Source: Cyanoderma ruficeps
Lineage: Eukaryota; Chordata; Aves; Passeriformes; Timaliidae
Length of the DNA: 64,000 nucleotides
Assembly: GCA_008694505.1 (NCBI GenBank)
Contig: VZDJ01000043.1
Span: 207,421-271,420, forward strand
Reading direction: 5' to 3'
Below are positions 39,765 through 53,040 of the stretch, piece by piece. Within the stretch, counting starts at the first letter, position 1, and every line of letters starts with the position of its first letter. Position numbers and translations under genes: made by a program. Under the pieces are notes generated by a model, which saw only the letters and a program-made list of their open reading frames with translations, was not told the origin of the DNA and searched no databases.

Positions 39765-42700
39765 AANAAATGAGTTATGGTAATCTCACTGCTTTTCTGG
39801 TGCACTGAGCTCATCTCACAGCTCAGGTACAAACAGGTTCATTTCATGATTGCAAGTGACACACAGCAGAGATTCCCCTTCAGCCTCCTGTGATTTGCTT
39901 GCAACTTTGTATATGAATACACAAAAGGTGAAAAATCTATTTTTTTTTTTAAGGTTGACAACCATCCCTCCCTCTTGCCTAGCAACTGTTTACTACCACA
40001 TTCGTGGAGAGAAAAGCAACCTTTTCAAATTTGATAAAGACCTATTGTGAGTTCCCATGTGAATGCCAGGAGCTACACTGAAATTCAAAGACTTTTATCA
40101 CTTTCTAGTGTGGTCCAAACAGATAATGATAAGTAATATTTGGTTAATGTGTATAAACTGAAAAATAAGAACTCTTTGGAGTTTCCATTCTCCCTTCCCT
40201 AATTTTGCTCTTCATCTAAAAAGCATTTTGTCTCAAGCTCATAAACACATTGCATTTCTTCTGTCCTAAAATCTGGGATTAATTTGAGAAAACAACCTCC
40301 ATTTTAATCCACCAAGTGTTCAGATATTGTCCATTATGTTGGGGGTTTCCTGAAATACATTGAAACAAGCACAATTTTGAAGTGTGGCTTGAAGTTTTGT
40401 GTTTCTTTAACTTCTGAAAGCAGAGATTGCGTTGTATTAAGTGTTCTTGGTTTTTTTTTTTCTTTCCTTTTTCATAAAAGTATAGGTAAGACCTTTTTTT
40501 GTTACTTAAGCTCTCATTACATGTTACATGGCTCTCATTTATGCACCTGTCTCCAGAGGCTGAAATTTAAAGAACAGTGGGTAAGAAGACACTCAGAGCT
40601 GCAACCCTGTGATCTGAAAGCTCCAGAACTGTAGAAAACCACAATATGAAAAGTGACAACATTTGACTGAAAAACTAGTGCAACAATGGCTAGTGAAACA
40701 ATTTCTTTGAAGTTAATTAGGAAGTACTAAACCACTATGAGGTACCTGCATTGTAATTGGCAGAGACTTCTTCCTCTCCATGGGTCAAACAGGTTCATGA
40801 TAGGGGAGGAAATTAAACAGAAGAGACGGGCAAGGGAGATTTAGCCTTCTTCTTTCCTTTGCCTGGAAAAACTCAGGTAAACAGCTGCAAAGAAAGAAAT
40901 GGCCACAGAGATAATTTCTCTTTTCAAAGGAGCACAATTACATGCTGTTCCTCTCTCCAGGTACAACACAATCAACAAAAGCATCTACAGTATAATCTAG
41001 GCTTCACAGCTGTTGTTGAGAGAAAAAATAAGCAGTCAGGCAACCATGATAATATTTTTCTTATACTTTGCATGGTCTCTCATTGCATATGTTTGGTTTT
41101 AGTGGGGGAGAGAACAGAGATGTGGCTGGATCAGAAGGTGATAAATATTTTTTTTTAATTAACCATAAAAAATTTGTTTGGGATGACACTAGACTGTTTT
41201 TATGTTTCTTCTGTACTCTGTTGTTAACTAATACAGTAACTATGCAAAGAAATTTAAGAAGTCCTAATTTTTAACTTAATGTGACCCTAAAACATATTTT
41301 CACCTGTGAATTTTCTCCTAAAGAAGTTTTTCAGGTTGTTTGGCATAAAGATTCATTCAGAAACCATATCTGCGTCCCCACCCACAGCAATACCAAAAAT
41401 CCATATCACATGAAATATCAGTTATCTTCATTCACAGTGTTTGCCAACTGAAGTCACTCAAACTGTGAGAAAACTTGGGCCAGATTCCAAGATTCCACAT
41501 TTAAAACAGTGGTGGGGTTCCCTTAGGGGCTTCTTGTTTCAGTTTTGGGAGTCTATTTCTTTGTTTTTATAGGTGTCATTCTTCAGATCTCCCCACAGGG
41601 GATGGGGGCTCAGGGTGGGAAGTTGTGTGAACATCTTTTATACAGCTGATATTAAAATGGATTAAAACATTTACTCTAAATAATACATCAACTGGTTCTG
41701 CTTTTCTACAGAGCCCAGGCTAAAGACAAAAAATGGCAACCTGCTTTGTAAGCGTAGCATACTGATCTGGGAAATGACAGCCAGCAAAATATTGGAACAC
41801 CAACCTAGTTAGTGCCCAGAAAATCCCTAATGGGCAGCAAATTAACCAAGATGAGTACTTGGAAATCTAAGGAAATCTAAACTGTTCTCTGACTGTGACT
41901 AACAAAAGCTTGAGAAGTTTCTTCACAAAAAGTCCTCAACACTAATATTTCCAAACTCAATCATGGTTTTTTTTCTGCTTAGAGCCTTTCCCCTTTTGCA
42001 CAGATTCCTGCCACAAAATATATACATTCTGCTTGGGAAAGAGCAGAAATGTAAAGCTATTTACGACTATATGCCTGCTGGGAATCTACCATAATCTGAT
42101 TTAGATGAAGATTCTGGAGGAAGCCAAAATTTTAAGTCTATCTCAAGTTTTCAAAGGATGGTACTGAAGATCCTTAGAGGTAGTCCCTCATCACAAAGCT
42201 GAACAATTTCCTGCCTGACACTGTGAACCTATTTTTCAAAAAGTTGTGTGAAAACAGCTTGATTTGTTTTACACTGATAAAACTTTATTTGCAAATATCC
42301 CAGTGTTGCCAAGAGATTCAGTAACATTATTCCCCGATTATTGATCAGGGAAATTAAGGCACAATTACTTTTTCAGCGTTCACCCAGCAAGAGTATTTCT
42401 ACTTAGCCCTTTGCACTACCTTTTCCTTTAAGAAGTGTATTTTACTTGTATTTTTCAAATTTTAACTCAATCTTCGAATTCCCTTTGAAGTCAATAGGCA
42501 GAGTTACCAATTAAAATTAATTGCTCTAGCTTGACCTGCATTATTTTATAGGGATTATGGTAAAGCAGGCCATTGAAACACTTTGAAAATGGAGGCCAAA
42601 TGAAAACTCTACTGCTCACACATGAGAGCTCAGTGTGCTCTGCTGGGAAAAGTATTCCCACGGCCCGCATGAATTTCAGGCAGCCTTCCCTCCACAGATG

Positions 42701-44767
42701 TGTGGAGTTAATGGCTCTTGGGAGAAAACTGGCCTGTGACAAGAAGGGATGAGGATCCTGGGCTTCCGTGGGAAGCAGAGGCAGGACCTCTGAAATCACT
42801 GACAATTAGCCCCAGCACTGCTTGTCATCAGCATGAAACAGTGGCCAAGTTAATCTCTGCCAGCTTTTTAGTTGGTTTTGCCAGCTTTTTGTTCCACTGC
42901 TTTTGTTTGGCTCTGCCTTCAGAGATTGCTATTCTGATCAAATATCTCCTCTTTCTTCCAAACTCTGTTCTCAAATCTATGCCTGCAGCTCCTGATACTT
43001 CTTTTTTTTTTGCTTTTTCCCATGTTTTGTGGAACAGTACATACAGTCTGGAGAAAAAACTTGAAGCTCATTCATTTTATTGCCATTGTATATTTGCAGA
43101 GAAGGTATTTCATCTTTTTTTTTTCCTCCAAAGCAATCATATTTAGTAGTTTACAATATCCACATTGAGAAAAAAAAATAGTGATGTATTATCTGTATTT
43201 TGAATACAGTGGAATTACCTGGACAATCATAAGATTCTTTGGATCTGACTGTTCATAAAATTGGAAGTCTGCAAATCAACTCTATAGAAGTTATTGCTAT
43301 TAACATCTTGTGCAATCATGCAAGGATTTCAAGAAATATACAAAGAGACTGAAACCTGTATCTGAGCTTTTTGAGTAACTTTGTGATGACTTTAAGATTA
43401 TCGAGCTCATAGGGCTGTATATGACAGTGCATGTTTTCTAAGTGCCTCACCACATTTCCCAAGGAGCATTTCTTCACAAAGTGATAGAAGAGAAAGGGAA
43501 AGGCTCCATTATTTTCCCCAGCCCCATGAGGTCTGTGAAGATGTCCCCTTTTCTCACACAGGACATCGTCTGTAAGAGAGATTCAGTGCAGGCCCCATTC
43601 ACCCCACACTCTGGAGGTTCACTTTGCCTCTCAGATATCAGGTCTGCATGCAAATATTTCTTATAATTTCTACTCAAGTCCAAGAATGTTGAAGGATAGA
43701 TTTGCATCCAAGAACTTCCTCAAGTCAGGGAACATTAGACATGTTCCCTTCTTTGGCTGTGATACTCATTTCCTGATGTTTACTGGATGTTTACACGATT
43801 TACATGGTTATGTGAAAACAGCTCATCATCAGAAGTCATCTGCTGTTGGAAGTGCCTCTTATAATACATTTTGACAGCCAGATTGTACTCAAGACTTAAG
43901 GAGAACAGAGTTAGTTTTACACCACAAAAGAGAGTCATCTAGATTCAAAAAATGTAAGGAAACTTACACTTACTAAAGCTACTTTGTCCTGAAATGGAGA
44001 AAATCAGTTCCACTTAACTAAGCCTCCCATGATTCCTATTAAGAAGAAAAGAAAAAAAATCATAATGAAGATTATCAGTCAGAAAACCTGTTTTTATTGT
44101 TCTCCAAACCCACAGCACATATCACCTCCATCAAGTGATAAACTCAAGCAACTCCTGTTTTCCCTGTGGGTAGAAACAGCATCTGTGAGCTCTCCCCACC
44201 ACACAGCTGACCCCACACACTGGGAGAAGGGTTTCCCAAGCACTTCAGTGGTAGAAGGTTTGAGATACGAGTTTCCTAAGGGGTTGGGATCTTAGGTCTG
44301 TTGATCAATAAAGCACACCTGATAGCTGCTTTTGAAAACTTCCTCCTGAGATAATTCCTATGACGTCTGTTCAGATCCTGCCACGGTGCAGCTGGGATTG
44401 CAGTGCAATCCACAGCCAGGACATTAAAGCAGACATTGTTTTGTGTTTCAGGGCAGATAGTCTTATCTCTGTACAAAACTAACTCAGATAAACAGAGGTG
44501 GGTGATGGATACAGACCTCTTCACTTCTAAATCATTAAAAAGCCTTTTTTTTTCCAGAGGCAGATCTTAGCAGTCCTCTTTTCATACTAAGCATATGCAC
44601 TCTTTCTCTCTCTGTGTGCAGGCCCTTTTTCAGGGTTTAATCAGGAACCACAGGCTTGCAGTTCAAATCCTAAGTGGGTCAGTGAAAATGTGAGTGCCTC
44701 AAGAATGCATTTCCCCTTTCCTAGAAAAGCTTGAGCTACCCTGCTGTTCAGGAAGATATTTTCTCCA

Positions 44768-45055
44768 CTTGGGGGAAGAAAAGGGAAAAGACAAAGAAAA
44801 AGGGTAAGACAGAATGAGAAAGAGGAAAAGAGAAAAACGAAGAAGGGGAAAGGGGGAAAATAAGAAAAGAAGGATGAAGAGGAAGAGGGAAAGGGGGGGG
44901 AGGAGGAGAAGGGGGAAAGAAGAAAAAGATGAAAAGGAGGAAAAGGGGGAAAGGAGAAAAAAGGAAAAAGATGAAAAGGGGGAAAGGAGGAAAAGGTGAA
45001 AAGGATGAAAATGGGGGAAAGGAAAAGAAAAGGGAAAGGGAGAGGGAAAAGGAAA
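44768..45055. repeat. Long polypurine (G/A) tract
   Basis: About 290 bp of almost pure G and A on the plus strand. It is composed of variable GGGGGAAA, GGAGGAAAA and AAAAGATG units with a G9 run near 44896-44904. Interruptions are few single C or T bases. On the minus strand it translates into a Phe/Pro/Ser-rich frame (44748-45062), an artefact of composition. Such tracts can form triplex or G-quadruplex structures, but that is inference here. Confidence 0.93.
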
Positions 45056-48000
45056 TTGTCAAAATATTGTTTAAAATGCTTTCTTAAAGGGAAAGCAAGC
45101 CCAACAACAAGTTGAAGTAATATCTGGTATTCAGTGACTGAAACCCCATTAACAATTTTACGGTGGTTTTTTTTGCCTGATCCTGAGCTTTTGGCACGGT
45201 CAGATGGGTTTTTCTTCTCAGAGCAGGGCTGACTAACAGAAGATTATAGTCAGGCTCTGGGGAAATTTCACCAGTCCTGCAGGGAAATAAAGTCCTCCTT
45301 GCCAAGGCAGTGTTGTCCCCATGGTGTGAACCACGTCCATTCTGTGCCCTCCCCAGATTGGTCCTCCTCCTCCTCAGCCACCCTGCTATCCAGAACAGCT
45401 TTCACAGGGCTTGGTGTTACGGGAACTCCCCTCTCAGATCACATGAGGTATTTTAAAATATACAGTCTTTTTAGACATGTGGGTCACTCTAAAGCAGAAT
45501 TCCATCCACTGATTTTTAAAACAGTCTTTTCCTTCCAATAATAGGAAGACCTGAAGGGAAAGGTTTTCTCCCTCTTGGCTGCACAAGGTGGAAGCTAATC
45601 CCCGAGATCTGATGGAAACAGGATCACTTATAATCTTGGATGTGCAAGCCAGACTTCTGTGTTCCATTACTGCTGCAAGACATTATCACTTTTTGACTTT
45701 GAGGAATGCCTTTTTCATTTATTTTTAACCGAAGTACCTCCCAAACACAATAAAACAACATATATAACCTCTTCAGTCCTGCCTGTTGCCCTTTTCTACG
45801 TATTTCTTCTTTTTACTGGATACCTACAGAATGTTTTGCTGCTGTCTGTAAACTTTTGGGAATTTGTTTTCTCTATTTGCTTTTTCTTTTGAGGAGACAA
45901 ATTGTACTTTAGATGCTGGACATCATACTTTTATGTGAAAATAAGCCATTTTTTTTGAAGTACATAGATGATGCCTTAAAAAAGATGTATCTCACAATCC
46001 TTTCTCCCCTTCTAAACTTGAAGCTCAGATCTCAAGACCAGAAAAACAGTGTGATAAAGAAAGGGAGAAAAGGAAGCACAAGTGTAAAGCAGCACCTCTA
46101 AGTCTGAGCAAGAATTCCTCTGGCTAATTTTGCTAAGGTGGACTGTTACCCTTATTTGACACAGAAATGCATCTCCTTGGAAGGAAAAATATATTATAAA
46201 AGACATTTGGTAAACCAGATGAAGGACCCACAGCCATTTAGTAGGCACTGGCAATAATTGATGGCACATGGTTTAACTGAAGCTTTACTATCCAGTAGAA
46301 TTATGATAGTGCCTCTAGATTTGATGTTAGGAAGTCACAATGAAGTGTTTAAAAAGGCACTGGAAGGCTCCATATTTTCCACAGTAAGAAATCAGGAGGA
46401 GTATGTCATATTCCAAATACATAATATTCCACTTTGACAAAAGCATAATTTCTCTAGATGTACCAGACTGGTTCTTTTCCTTTTCTCCTCACTGAAAGCA
46501 CTATTTAGTTTGCTATTTGATTCACAATTGTAGGGATTTCTCAGGTTTCTGTTGGCATCTTTAGCTTCTTTCAGTGAGGAAGTTGCTGACTTTAGCCCTT
46601 GCTGCCAGTGACTGAGCAAGGGAAGGAAGGAGAGATAGTAATCTATGTGGGAAGGGGGAAGACCTGCTTGTCCTACAATGGACTTGTGTTGTGGATTTTT
46701 CTTTGTTATTTGGTCACAGAAGCCTCTGGTGGATTTTAGGATCCATGCAGCCATTTAGGGTATAGCAGTTTGCTATGGAAGTACTTGTGTTAGAACTATC
46801 AGCATCAACTCCCAGGTGGAAAGTGTACTTCAAAGCAAAACAGGTTTCCAAGCTTAGAAAATGATCCCTTTCTCTCCCTTCATGCCCAACTTTACTATAA
46901 AGAACAAATATCTTCCCCAAGCTATCACTATTATTTCCTTTTTGTGCTGGGGATATGCTTTAGGTAATGTCTTGTTCAAGATACAGTAAAAACAAGGGGC
47001 TGCAATTGAAAGTGAGGGCACATCTGGCTGCTGCTTTGAAGGCTGTGCCAACCAAACAGTGAAGGCAGATGCAAAAAAAGTGTCATTATCCCAATTTTAT
47101 AGATAAGAAACCAAGATGCAGAAAGACTGTTTCCCAGTCTTAGCAAAGAACAGGGGTGAGAGGGGACATACTTCACAAACTATGAAAAAACCCTAAAATA
47201 TATGCATCAGACTCCATCTTCTGTTTCAGGTGTTTTTATCCAATCTTACACCTCCAAAACCAAATAGAAAAACCTGATTATGAGAAGAAAAGTGTAGGCA
47301 AAACCACGCCAACTATTTCCCACTGCATTCATCATTTTTTAAAATATTATATGCACATGTTTCAGGCATTATAATCCTGAAGGGTGTTGTGTGGAAGGGG
47401 AAAGACAGGATCGTGGTGCAAAAGTGTGCTGTGAGAAAAAAACACAGTGCATGAGCTCTCCCTAGTGGGATCATAAATCCCTGCACCAAAAAACTGGTTG
47501 CTCCATAGCTCCATAGCTTTCCTCCACCATGTCCTCAGAGGCGTCCTTTCATGATAAGTGATTATATGCAGGAAGAACTAGTGATTCAATGAAAGAAAGT
47601 AATTTTGAGAGAAGTATAACTCAGTTTTTCTGTGGCCCTCCTGGACAAAATCATAGTGGTTTTGGGAAGTTTTTCAATTTTTCTTTTTTTTCCCCTTCTG
47701 TATAGCAGCAAATTCAAATTCATATCTTCTTGCGTTACTCTCAGCCTTACCCATTTTTAATCATAAAATTTTTGTACACATGAAACAAATGTCTTGTGAA
47801 GCAGAGACCTCCTCACTTCAGTATACAACCTTACAATAAATAATACAGCAGTAATAGGGGAATCAAAGCTCTTTTCCAGTACTCTGAATCCTAGATTTGA
47901 AAAAGACAACGGTTGGAACTGATCATGATTTTTGAAGGAACAGCCACATAAAGTAATGCAGAAACAAGCTAACAAATCCCTCCCCACTCATTAAAAACCT

Positions 48001-48579
48001 TTCTGCTTTTTGAATTTATTGTGCTTTATTGGTGGTTCTGCAGAGAGCATGGTCATGTCTTTCTAAAAGCACATGCATTTTGAGGGATGTATTACCTTCC
48101 AGAGAATGAAAACCAAGACCTGCCAATTTAAGGCCCACACACACATTAAAATTAGAAATAAGATATATGCATTAAACACAGCAGACGATTAATCATAGGC
48201 TGAACTGATCATGAAAGGGGCATTTTCTCTCTCTCCTGGAGTCATCTAGGCAAGTCAGGATGTTGTCCCAGAGGAATGCTTAAGGACACAGTGTGTGCTG
48301 TTGGACTCTGTGTAATAGGAACTGCATGGAATTCCCTGGGCTTTATTCTGTAGGTCTGGCTGGATGAGTTAATGCTCTCTCTTGCTTTAAATCCTTGAAT
48401 GCATGGATTACATGCCATAAAAATATTGGGCAAGATTTATTCTTAGAAGTTATTTATGACAGCAGTGTGCTGAAACAGTGCAACAGCTGCTTTTCCAAAA
48501 TGAAAAAGGAATTAGTTTTTGTAACCATTTCCAAACACAAGGTTGGTTGGTTTTCTTTGTAATTGGATTAAATTGTATC

Positions 48580-48600
48580 TTTTTTTTTTTTTTTTTTTTT
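48580..48600. repeat. Poly(T) tract
   Basis: Twenty-one consecutive T residues followed by AGC and an N at 48604. Confidence 0.88.
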
Positions 48601-50858
48601 AGCNTGTTTTCTACAAAGTACTGAAATCAGATGTTTAAGATAACAAACAAGACCTATGGCAATCTGTTTCTTAAATAATCATTCCTTTATGTGGTAGCAT
48701 TGTATTTACTATAAATCTTCAACAAAAATAATTAATCTGCTACTGCATTAAGTTAGTTGAAAAAAAGTTTATTTTATTGAATGAGTATCTGCATTTTTCT
48801 CCCTTTCATCCCCACTCAAATTTCTTCAGTCATTTAAAAATAGCATATGTACACAAAGTAGCTATAAAAAAAAAAGTTTATCTGTTTCCAAATATATCTC
48901 CTTATAATGTCAAATTCTATAGCAACTCAATGAAAATCAAGATCCAGTCAAGTACTTTATATCGTGGTCAGGGTAAATTGTGCTGTTGACTTGAAGGAAT
49001 TTTGAAGGAAGTGCTGGTTTTAAATTAAATTATCTTCTTTAATATCACTGTGGCGTAGAGAAGAATCTCTAGGAATTTTCTTTGAGAGTGAACTAACATT
49101 TTCCAATGCTTGAAAAACTGCATGTGACATGATGTTTAGCTCAGCACCTTATCAGATATTTCACTGTCCTCCTAGGTGGGTGCTGATTTAGAAATAAATC
49201 CCCACTTAATCTTCAGCTGCTTCTCTACCCTAAAGTTTTTTTCTTTCTTTTAACAGTGGATAATGCCTGAGAGAGGAAACTACTCCTTTCCAGGCCACTC
49301 CAGAGGTCTTCAAGCTGAAAGGAGGAAAAGAAACAAGAAAACATGTTTAAATGGCACAGGATTTTGCTATATCTGCTGTACACGACAACTCAAACTCTGA
49401 ATTGAGTTTGTGATGGGTCATAAGAAGTACTGACACCAAAAATTCAAAAGGATGTTTGTGCACAGTTACAGAGACAGAAGATTCTCCTTTGGGGAGGAAA
49501 CAACTCTTGCATTTTGAGGGAGAGAGGGTCTTTTTCCTTCTTTAGTTCATATACATACAATTTAGTCCCTTTGGCAGAAGGTACAGAATTTACTAGGTAT
49601 TTTAACTTCTGTGGGCACAGAAGAGGGAGGAAAAGATGGAGAGCCTTTAGACATTCATGCAGAACACATTGTGACTTTGCTGTGTGTTTCTTTTCAAGGC
49701 CTTCCTTTCAGATAAGAAGTCACAACTTCTGGTAAAAATACTTTGCACTTTCAATTATTCCAACCAGCTGTTGTGTCAAGGGCACAGAAATCTGGCAGAA
49801 AATAATCCCCCTTGCTTTGCAGCTGGTCCTCAAAAATCAGAGGGGCTGGGAATGGCTGGGCTTCATTTCTGATTATAAAAAAATTGACACAGAGAGTCTG
49901 GTCATATTCACTGAGAGCTTTCACTAGCAGAAATTCAAAAATATAGTGATTTACCAATTCAGTCTTAATAGATCTGACTGAGTTCAATCAGTACTTGCAT
50001 GATCCAGATCCATGAGTAGTGCAGGTTATTGAGGTGACGAGAAAACAGGTTCAGGATAAATGCACTTACTACAGAGTGTTAATTTGCATCGTGACAGAAA
50101 ATATAGCAACAGGGATCTATTTGTGACATGTGGACAGATAGAAATATCATACAATAACATAAATGGATATTCCTGAGTGTGCTCCAAGGCAGCTGGAGGT
50201 GCCAAGCTCACCTAAAGGTGGCCCTTTGTTGCCAGATATCAGAAGACAAAAACTTTTGCAACAGTATTAAAATGGGAGGATTTCTGTATTTCTATTTCTT
50301 ACCATTTCATTAAAATTGTAAGATTTCTACAATTTTTATAAGTACAAATTATCATATCTAAAACATATTGTCCAATTATAAGAGCAGTTGCTTAGGTAAT
50401 TTTTCCCCCCAAAACTGCCATATTGAACTTGGTCCAGAGCTTCTTTTCCCCACTTCTTATTATGGCCCCTTGTAGGGGCTGTACTCCAAAATAAGGCTAA
50501 ACAGTATTTCAGGGATGTGTTAGAAACTTACCTTATTATTCTAAAATCGAAAAGAAAAGGTAGAAAAAATACCAGGAGCTACATAACCATGCATTAAAGT
50601 TCTACAAAGTTACAATTATATCAAAAATACACAAAAAGCAAAAATCTTTACACATCACCTTGAAGAGAAGAGGAGAGAAACAGTCTATTGACTGATTCCG
50701 AGCAGGCAGAGGCTCCTGCTGTCATCTCTTGGCAAAATCCCATTAAAAAAATCCATGTTTCAAAGGCAATGGAGTCAACTTTTTTGCTCTTATATTGCCA
50801 TAACTGAAGTACACCCACACGTAGGCGTTGAACTGTGTGTTGTACTCTTGGAAGGCAC

Positions 50859-50919
50859 TGAAAAAAACCAAACCAAAACAAAAAACAAAAAACAAAAAAC
50901 CCCAAACAAACAAAAAAAG
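50859..50919. repeat. (AAAAC)n-like A/C tract
   Basis: Repeated AAAAC, AAAAAAC and CAAA units with only A and C over about 60 bp. This is simple-sequence DNA. Confidence 0.82.
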
Positions 50920-52992
50920 AACCAGCAGAAAAATAATCCAGAGTCTGAATTTACGGATTTACGGGACCACAGCAGAAGGAACTGCCTGCACATTTGAAGC
51001 GGGAGTAGCATATGTAAAAGCAATTTTTCAGTTGTAAGATACTGGCAAGGGACAGGGCATCATTTCTGATGCACCACATAAGGGAAAATAATGGCTCAGA
51101 CGCTGGACCAGAACCATCCAGTCTCAGGAAAGCTGGTGGGACAGGCATTCCTGCCTCTCTGTGCGTGTGTGTATACACACTCCATATGTGCACACCTGCA
51201 CATATATAGGGTGATTTTAAATACATAAGACTGAAAATATGCCTGCCTTTCCTGTTACTTTTTGAGTATGTGCTGTCTTTCTTAAGACTGACAGGACAAA
51301 AGAAATGTTCAAATGTAATAACGAATAAGAAGAATCCCTGAAAAAGACAAAACTGGCTATCATGATTCATGGGGAAAAGCGTTACTAAAGAATGCTACGC
51401 TGGGAGAAAGAAAAAATGGATATTAAAGGTAGAGAGGAAACATATTTTTGGTACAAGTCTGCTTTCCTTCTCTTCAGACCCCCTTTTCCTTCCTTTTTTA
51501 AACCCTTCAGTTTTTAATTTTCATGCTGTGTATAGCCCATGAATCAGCTGAAATGGAATAATACATTTTGTTTTCTCTCCTCCTTCGCATTCATTAAGAA
51601 ATGTCATTCCTTCACCTTTTTATAATGGAGTATTGCTTTGAAACTTTCCAATTAATTATATGTAAGATTCTAGTAAAGGTCTAAATTTGATTGAGGATTA
51701 AAAATTTATAATAAGCAATTTTGTTGGAATATCCTTCCAGTATATGGCTTCTTTTCCCTATCAAGAAGAGGAAACCGTATCTAGGCACCCTTACGAAATA
51801 GGGGACAGGAATGATGGGAAGCCTCAGCCCTGGTGAAATCAGCAGGACCAGAATTTGTTTCTCCCCACTGCTTTTGCACCAAGTAGTCCTACCCCTCTCT
51901 TACCTATGATTTAAAAGAGGAATATTTATTAGGTGTCTCACACTGAAAGGGAGACTCATCTCTAGTTGTCCCAGAACACTGTTCTGGGAGGAAATACTAG
52001 ATTTCTATGCAGTTGTGGTGGCCTCTTCTCCTGTTTTTTGCATCCATTAACTCAGAAAGGATGACAGAGTGCCCAGCACCTCTGCAAATGCCTTGTTCTG
52101 CACACACCCTCTTGTGCAAGGTGAGGAGGGGAGGGATGGAGGCTTGACTCTCCACAACACTTATTTCTCTCTGTATCAGCCTGACTGCAAGAAGGGGTAC
52201 TCCCTTCTCTGCTTTATAACCCTGACAACCCTAGACACACAGGATTCCTCCATATCCTTCCATTTTCAGACCTTGCAAGTACACCCGCCCCAGTCCCAAG
52301 ATCTGATCCCAAGGCCAGGTTTTGGTGTTTTGGTGTGGTGTGTTCCAATGTGTTCCTTCCTGGGTTTAATTCCCACCTACCAGGAGAGGCTTGGAAAGGC
52401 TTCCCCTCCTGTCTGTGCTTGCTCTCATACCCCCAGAGCCTGGCAGGTCTCACAGGTGCTCCCTAGGTGGTCTCACTCCTGATCTCCCTCTGGGATGGCT
52501 ATATCTGTTACCCCAGGCTGAGAACACCAGCACAGTCAGCTCCAGGCTATTTTCCATAGGAGCAACAATGCCTTCAATCCACTGGCATCTCCTGTTGTGA
52601 TATTTTGGGTTGTTTCCCACTTTTCACCCCCCTGACAGGGTAATATCTTGCAAGGAAATGAATAGCTGGACATCGTGCATATAAGTTACTTCTTCACCAC
52701 GTTTATCTTTCTGAACTTCACTCATAACATCCGGCTGAGGCCAAAATCATTAAAATAATTGCCTAGATTAGAATTTTGAAGGGGCCTGCACGAAAAACAA
52801 GGCTTGGTGGGGGGGTGGAAAATCCATTTTTGTGCAGATATTAGGGGCTGATGCCTGTCCTGGGCTGCCTGGGGCCCAGCATATCATGTGCTCCTCATGC
52901 CTTGGTGGACGTGTGTGATCACAGCCTGTCCTTGTCACCATCCCAGAGAGGTTAAACCAGGCAAGAATGTCTTACAGACCATCTAATTTAAA

Positions 52993-53040
52993 TATATGTG
53001 TGTGTTTGTGTGTGCGTGCGTGTATATATATATATATAAA
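52993..53040. repeat. Compound dinucleotide repeat (TG)n-(CGTG)n-(TA)n
   Basis: TG repeats pass through GCGTGCGTG and end in about seven TA units before AAATAAAA. All members alternate purine and pyrimidine, so left-handed or cruciform DNA is possible in principle. Confidence 0.88.

Larger units (their letters stand above)
36133..44767. other. AT-rich non-coding DNA, no gene seen
   Basis: No recognisable exon or RNA gene over about 8.6 kb. Low-complexity points are the A/G-rich run at 37851-37908 (N at 37881) and the C-run at 39747-39764 followed by an N at 39767. Open frames of up to 142 codons (for example 42718-43146 plus) show no domain or family resemblance. Confidence 0.55.

Noticed and set aside
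44748..45062. 104-codon minus frame rich in Phe, Pro and Ser
   Set aside because: It is the translated complement of the polypurine tract.
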